Source: DASVFB01 sp036380275
GTDB taxonomy: Bacteria > Actinomycetota > Thermoleophilia > Gaiellales > Gaiellaceae
DNA: 9,218 nt
Reading direction: 5' to 3'
Assembly (NCBI GenBank): GCA_036380275.1
Contig: DASVFB010000130.1
Span: 1-9,218 of the forward strand
Part shown: positions 6,211 through 9,218 of the stretch, piece after piece
How the letters are laid out: every line of letters starts with the position of its first letter
Numbering within the stretch: the first letter of the stretch is position 1
Notes under the pieces: model-generated
Database searches by the model: none
Told to the model about the DNA's origin: nothing
What the model saw: only the letters and a program-made list of their open reading frames with translations
Made by a program: the position numbers and the translations under genes

Positions 6211-6995
6211 GCGAAGTGAGTCTCAGGGAGCGCGAGTCGGACGACTATGACGAGCGCGAACGCGGCGAGCGCGAGATACGCGGTCCTGCGGCCTTGCCAG
6301 CCGTACGCGTAGCGGAGCGCGAGGTACGACCCGTAAGCGAGCCACGTCGCCAGCGTCACGGCCATCAACGCATCGAGGCCCCCGCCCTTCTCCTCGAGCC
6401 TGATGAGCCCGACGACCATGCCGAGCGTGAGCGCCGGCAGCGACACAGCGATCGTCCGCCCGCCTAGCCCGTCCAGCGTCTCGAGCGCCGGCGCAGGGAG
6501 GCGGAGGATGCCGGCGTCGTGCCGCTTGAGTCGCCGCTCCTGAAACAGGTAGACGGCGGCGAGCGCGGCTGCGAGCGTGAAGCCTGCGAACGCCGTGAGC
6601 ACGAGGCCGACGTGGAGGACGAGAAAGACGTTCGAATAGTGGCTGCGCGTCCCGAGCTCGGTTCCGCCGCCGAGCCGTGCAACGACGAACAGCGCGGCGA
6701 CGAGCGGCGTGACCGCCAGCCCGAGCAACCGGTAGTGCGCGCGGCAGCCCCAGATCAGATACGTGGTGACGACGAGCCAGACGAAAAGGTTCAGCGAGCC
6801 GGCCCACGTCGACCAGGGGAATCCGTTCGCGCGCGACGCCTGCGCGATGAGCAGCGCGGTCTGTGCGAGCCAGCCGATGCGTACACCCCACGTCGCTAGC
6901 CGCCCGGGCCGACCGGGCGCGCGCGCCTCGCGGAAGTACGCGAACGCCGCCTCGCCGTACGCGAGCAGCGCCGGCCAGAAGAGCAGCTCAGCCAC
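6207..6995 (-). CDS. Cytochrome c assembly superfamily membrane protein, HemX/CcsA type
   Basis: A 262-residue polytopic inner-membrane protein with about eight hydrophobic segments (roughly 4-20, 38-54, 66-84, 91-107, 122-150, 181-199, 208-229, 238-254). It fits the superfamily of CcmC, CcsA/ResC and HemX: aromatic-rich GFPWSTWAGSLNLFVWLVV (58-76), a histidine in a membrane segment (H128, VFLVLHVGLVLTAFAG), and the C-terminal WLAYGSYLALRYAYGWQGRR (218-237) typical of CcsA. The haem-binding tryptophan-rich WWD motif expected before that segment is absent (GGGLDALMAVTLATW instead), which points to HemX rather than a full cytochrome c synthase. HemX sits beside hemA in Bacillus and affects glutamyl-tRNA reductase level; here the gene overlaps hemA by 4 bp. 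GTG start; it overlaps the end of ccmD by 8 bp. A role in haem delivery with CcmABC is the alternative. Confidence 0.8.
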   Translation of the reverse strand: MAELLFWPALLAYGEAAFAYFREARAPGRPGRLATWGVRIGWLAQTALLIAQASRANGFPWSTWAGSLNLFVWLVVTTYLIWGCRAHYRLLGLAVTPLVAALFVVARLGGGTELGTRSHYSNVFLVLHVGLVLTAFAGFTLAAALAAVYLFQERRLKRHDAGILRLPAPALETLDGLGGRTIAVSLPALTLGMVVGLIRLEEKGGGLDALMAVTLATWLAYGSYLALRYAYGWQGRRTAYLALAAFALVIVVRLALPETHFA

Positions 6996-7134
6996 GGGCC
7001 TTCACCCGCTCGACGAGCTCCGCGAGCGTGCGCTCCAGCCGTGCGACCTTCGCCGACATGATCACGACGTAGGCGAGGAGCACGACGAACACGACGAGGT
7101 AGGCAGCGGCGACGTACTTCTCCTCAGTGGTCAT
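6988..7134 (-). CDS. ccmD: CcmD-like small membrane protein
   Basis: A 48-residue single-span protein: a short acidic N-terminus (MTTEEK), one transmembrane helix (about 8-26, VAAAYLVVFVVLLAYVVIM) and an amphipathic, basic C-terminal helix (AKVARLERTLAELVERVKA) with heptad-like leucines. This matches CcmD, which in Escherichia coli stabilises the CcmC-haem-CcmE complex and joins CcmAB in releasing haem-loaded CcmE. The ATG overlaps the ccmC stop (ATGA) and the gene overlaps the following HemX/CcsA-type gene by 8 bp. Its place right after ccmC supports the call, since a sequence this short carries little family signal on its own. Confidence 0.8.
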   Translation of the reverse strand: MTTEEKYVAAAYLVVFVVLLAYVVIMSAKVARLERTLAELVERVKARG

Positions 7135-7841
7135 CCAATCAGCTCCCGCAGCTCGCGCAAGTGTGCGTCGATGCGCTTCCCGGCGAGCTCGAGGTGGTAC
7201 AGCGCGGCGAAGAGCGACAGCATCGCTGCGAGGCTGACACAGAAAGTCAGGAACTGCGAGCCCGACATCTGCGGCCCGTGCCGGTCGAACGCAACGGGGT
7301 GGATGTAGTCGCTCGCGAGTCTGATCGCCAGGAAGCTGATCGGGATCAGCACGACGCCGAAGATCGCGTACACGGCGGAGAGGTTCGCGCGGCGCGGGCC
7401 TGGCTCTACAGAGAAGCGCAGCATGAAGTAAGCCGAGTAGAAGAGGAAGAGCACGAGGAAGAGCACCAACTGCTTCGAGCTCCAGAGCCACCACTGACCC
7501 CAGCGAAACCTGCCCCAGATCGATCCGGTCACGAGCGTCATCACCGCGAAGATCACGCCCAGGTGAATCGAGACGTAGCTCTCGAGGTCGGCTCCCGGCC
7601 TTCCTTTCCAGAGATGGAGAAGCGCCTTCCACGCGCCCCAGCCGAAGCACGCGTACGCCGTCAGGGCTATCGGCACGTGGAAGTAGAAGATCTTCTGGTT
7701 CAGGCCGTCCTCGTCGAGCGGCGCATAAAAGGCGATCAGCGCGATCGCCGTGCCGAGGAGCACGGCGGCGAGCGCTGCCGACGCAACGAGTGCGTTATTC
7801 CGTAACGACGTACTCAAAAGAGGCCCAGCAGATTGTCGCAA
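7131..7841 (-). CDS. ccmC: Haem exporter/handling protein CcmC
   Basis: An integral membrane protein that, in system I cytochrome c maturation, presents haem to the chaperone CcmE. The 236 residues show six likely transmembrane spans. Landmarks: KIFYFHVPIALTAY (50-63) with haem-ligand candidate H55; VTGSIWGRFRWGQWWLW (104-120), the tryptophan-rich segment; LFLFYSAYFMLR (131-142); and a second ligand candidate H181 in SDYIHP. Escherichia coli CcmC has WGTWWVWDARLTS; here the residues after WLW are SSKQ, so the WD pair is lost (see findings). The TTG at 7841 overlaps ccmB by 47 bp. A second TTG at 7817 is an alternative, and neither has a clear ribosome binding site, so the N-terminus is uncertain. 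Later in-frame starts would remove part of the first membrane span. The stop overlaps ccmD. Confidence 0.92.
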   Translation of the reverse strand: MRQSAGPLLSTSLRNNALVASAALAAVLLGTAIALIAFYAPLDEDGLNQKIFYFHVPIALTAYACFGWGAWKALLHLWKGRPGADLESYVSIHLGVIFAVMTLVTGSIWGRFRWGQWWLWSSKQLVLFLVLFLFYSAYFMLRFSVEPGPRRANLSAVYAIFGVVLIPISFLAIRLASDYIHPVAFDRHGPQMSGSQFLTFCVSLAAMLSLFAALYHLELAGKRIDAHLRELRELIG

Positions 7842-8436
7842 AGAGGGCGTCGTACAGCGCGAGAAACGCGAAGTAACGCCCGGGTGAGTCCGTGACGCTC
7901 GCGCCGACGCCGCCGACGATCACCGGAATCGCAAGGGGCAGGAAGAGCACCGGCAGCAGCAGCTCCCGCGCGCGCGTCGCAATCGACATCGCCGCCACGA
8001 ACACGCCTACTGCGCAGATTCCGATGTCCGCGAGCGCGACCGCGGCAACGGTCGCAGCGTCCATCCCTGAGAAGAACAGCGCGAAGAGCGGCAGCGCGAT
8101 GACCTCGGCCAGCGCGAGGAACGCGAGTGCAGCGAGAGCCTTGCCGAACCAGATCGCACTGCGGTCGGACGGCGCGAGCACGAGCCCGTCGAGGACGTTC
8201 TGCTCGCGCTCGGCGACGAACACACGGGAGAGGCCGAGGAGGGCGGTGAAAACGATCGCGACCCACAGCAAACCGAGGCCGGCAAGCTCGCCCGTGCCGC
8301 TCGGCAGCGCGAAGTGGAAGATGACGAGCGCAGCGGAGACGAAGAGCAGCATCGCCGGCAACGTGTCTCGGCCGCGAAGCTCGAGCAGCAGATCCTTACG
8401 CGCCAGTGTGGCAACGTCAGCGAAGTAGCCGCTCAC
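7795..8436 (-). CDS. ccmB: Haem ABC transporter permease CcmB
   Basis: The membrane subunit of the CcmAB ABC complex, which couples ATP hydrolysis to release of haem-loaded CcmE in cytochrome c maturation. The 213 residues (usual about 220) begin with an amphipathic cytoplasmic stretch (TLARKDLLLELRGRDTLPAM, 10-29) typical of the family, followed by about six hydrophobic segments. Between the second and third are VFVAEREQNVLDGLVLAPSDRSAIWFGKA (72-100), with the conserved E-x-E/L-x-L-x-P-x-DR pattern that contacts the ATPase. LLLPVLFLPLAIPVIVGG (159-176) is the proline-rich late span. The GTG start overlaps the ccmA stop (GTGA), and the 3' end runs into ccmC. Confidence 0.93.
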   Translation of the reverse strand: MSGYFADVATLARKDLLLELRGRDTLPAMLLFVSAALVIFHFALPSGTGELAGLGLLWVAIVFTALLGLSRVFVAEREQNVLDGLVLAPSDRSAIWFGKALAALAFLALAEVIALPLFALFFSGMDAATVAAVALADIGICAVGVFVAAMSIATRARELLLPVLFLPLAIPVIVGGVGASVTDSPGRYFAFLALYDALFATICWASFEYVVTE

Positions 8437-9017
8437 GCGAACGCCAGGCTTCCGGTTGAAAGGTGCGCGAGCCGTTCCGGTTCGTGGGTCGCGACGAGGA
8501 AGGTCGCGTTGCCGCGCCGCGACGCAAGTTCGCGGTCGAGCAGCTCCGAGCCCTCGCTGTCGAGACCCGCGAACGGCTCGTCAAGAAGCACCAGCTCCGG
8601 TTCGTGGAGCAGTACGCGACAGAGCGCGAGCCGCTGCAACATCCCGTGCGAGAACGAGCTCGTGCGCTCGTTGCGCGCGTCCCAGAGATCGAACCGCTCG
8701 AGCAGCATGCCGATCCGCTCGCGCCGCTCGGCCACGCGATACAGGCGCCCATACATGTCGAGGTTCTCGAGCGGGGTCAGCTCGCGGTAGACGAGCGGCT
8801 CGTGCGCGAGAAACCCGAGCTGCGCACGAGTCGCATCGACCGCGATCTCACCACCGGTCGGCGCGACGAGGCCGGCGACGAGCCGGAGCAGCGTCGTCTT
8901 TCCCGCGCCGTTCGGTCCAGTGACGAGGACGAACCCGCCGCGCTCGACGTCGAGCTCGAGCCCGTCGAAGATCCGTTTCGGACCGTACCGCATCGCGAGC
9001 CCGCGCGCGCGGATCAC
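8433..9017 (-). CDS. ccmA: Haem ABC transporter ATP-binding protein CcmA
   Basis: The cytoplasmic ATPase of the CcmAB complex. The 194 residues contain every nucleotide-binding element in order: Walker A GPNGAGKTT (34-42); the Q-loop region LGFLAHEPLVYRELTPLENL (67-86), with the AHEP variant close to the GHQP of other CcmA proteins; the ABC signature SFSHGMLQRLAL (121-132), where SHGM-QR is typical of CcmA rather than LSGGQ; Walker B ELVLLDEPFAGLD (141-153); and the H-loop histidine H178 in LVATHEPE. The frame is open upstream to 9176, but the GTG at 9017 is preferred: it gives the normal CcmA N-terminus (IRARGLAMRYG) and overlaps the prenyltransferase stop as GTGA, the junction style used elsewhere in this run. 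The longer version would lie inside the prenyltransferase gene. Confidence 0.93.
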   Translation of the reverse strand: MIRARGLAMRYGPKRIFDGLELDVERGGFVLVTGPNGAGKTTLLRLVAGLVAPTGGEIAVDATRAQLGFLAHEPLVYRELTPLENLDMYGRLYRVAERRERIGMLLERFDLWDARNERTSSFSHGMLQRLALCRVLLHEPELVLLDEPFAGLDSEGSELLDRELASRRGNATFLVATHEPERLAHLSTGSLAFA

Positions 9018-9217
9018 GACGCGACGTCCAGGAGCACGAAGAACAGGAACACGAGGCTGATCACGCCGTTCATCGTGAAGAACGCTGCGTTCAGCCGTCG
9101 CAGATCGCCCGGGGAAACGAGAGCATGCTCGACGGCGAGGAGCACCGCGACCGCGGCGACCCCGAGCCAGTACCACGCGCCGAGGTCCAGCCCGAAGCCG
9201 ACGAGCGCGAGGAGAAC
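9014..9217 (-). CDS. UbiA-family polyprenyltransferase, C-terminal 67 residues (cut by right edge)
   Basis: The frame enters from the right edge and ends at TGA 9016-9014, giving the last 67 residues. Two membrane spans are visible (LLALVGFGLDL…AWYWLGVAAVAVLLAV, and VISLVFLFFVLLDV at the end), joined by EHALVSPGDLRRLNAAFFTM. The pattern H-x-L-V-x-P-x-D-L-x-x-x-N-A-A-F-F-T-x-N-G is the C-terminus of 4-hydroxybenzoate- or MqnP-type UbiA prenyltransferases, which attach a polyprenyl chain to an aromatic quinone precursor in the membrane. Protohaem farnesyltransferases end differently, as far as I recall. Since high-GC Gram-positives generally make menaquinone, an MqnP-like role in the futalosine route is plausible. 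The catalytic aspartate motifs lie outside the window. It ends with a GTGA overlap onto ccmA. Confidence 0.8.
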   Translation of the reverse strand, partial: VLLALVGFGLDLGAWYWLGVAAVAVLLAVEHALVSPGDLRRLNAAFFTMNGVISLVFLFFVLLDVAS

Positions 9218-9218
9218 G

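Noticed and set aside
5029..6219. Plus-strand open frame (396 codons) antisense to hemA
   Set aside because: It covers almost exactly the hemA gene in antisense, has low-complexity Arg/Glu-rich sequence and no family features.
9018..9176. N-terminal extension of ccmA by 53 residues
   Set aside because: The extension is Arg/Pro-rich, overlaps the clear C-terminus of the UbiA-family gene, and CcmA proteins normally start just before the IRARGLAMRYG-like strand.

Overview
The window is high-GC and every recognisable gene lies on the minus strand, so genes are read from right to left. GTG and TTG starts are frequent and neighbouring genes mostly join by 4-bp stop/start overlaps (ATGA or GTGA). 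The best taxonomic guess is a deep-branching high-GC actinobacterium of the Thermoleophilia type (Gaiellales or Solirubrobacterales). The clue is a collagen-like protein at the left edge whose N-terminus (…ALFLALGGTGYAA…NSVNSASVINGSLQKADLS…) resembles a family I associate with that class. This is recognition from memory, not a database result.

Region by region, in transcription order. (1) 9217-9014: the C-terminal tail of a UbiA-family polyprenyltransferase, probably of quinone biosynthesis, cut by the right edge. (2) 9017-6988: ccmA, ccmB, ccmC and a 48-residue ccmD, encoding a haem-handling ABC-type module for cytochrome c maturation. (3) 6995-6207: a second membrane protein of the cytochrome c assembly superfamily (CcsA/HemX type). 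(4) 6210-3416: hemA, hemC and hemD, three enzymes of the C5 tetrapyrrole pathway. (5) 3419-2008: an S-adenosylmethionine hydroxide adenosyltransferase (DUF62) and a small class I SAM-dependent methyltransferase, both coupled by overlap to hemD. (6) 1925-774: a class I PLP aminotransferase behind an 82-bp spacer with a GNRA-loop hairpin. (7) 676-1: a partial collagen-like surface protein on the minus strand. It has no stop in the window, so it is easy to miss, and it starts at TTG behind a very strong Shine-Dalgarno sequence.

The functional logic is a respiratory-cofactor operon. A quinone prenyltransferase, tetrapyrrole synthesis from glutamyl-tRNA to uroporphyrinogen III, and haem delivery to c-type cytochromes are translationally coupled in one run. 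hemB, hemL, the late haem genes and ccmE/ccmF/ccmH are not in the window. The SAM hydrolase and methyltransferase at the tail are the unusual part: no haem-pathway step here explains them, although uroporphyrinogen III is the substrate of SAM-dependent methylation towards sirohaem and cobalamin. The aminotransferase and collagen-like gene are probably separate transcription units. I see no RNA genes, CRISPR arrays, insertion sequences or phage genes.
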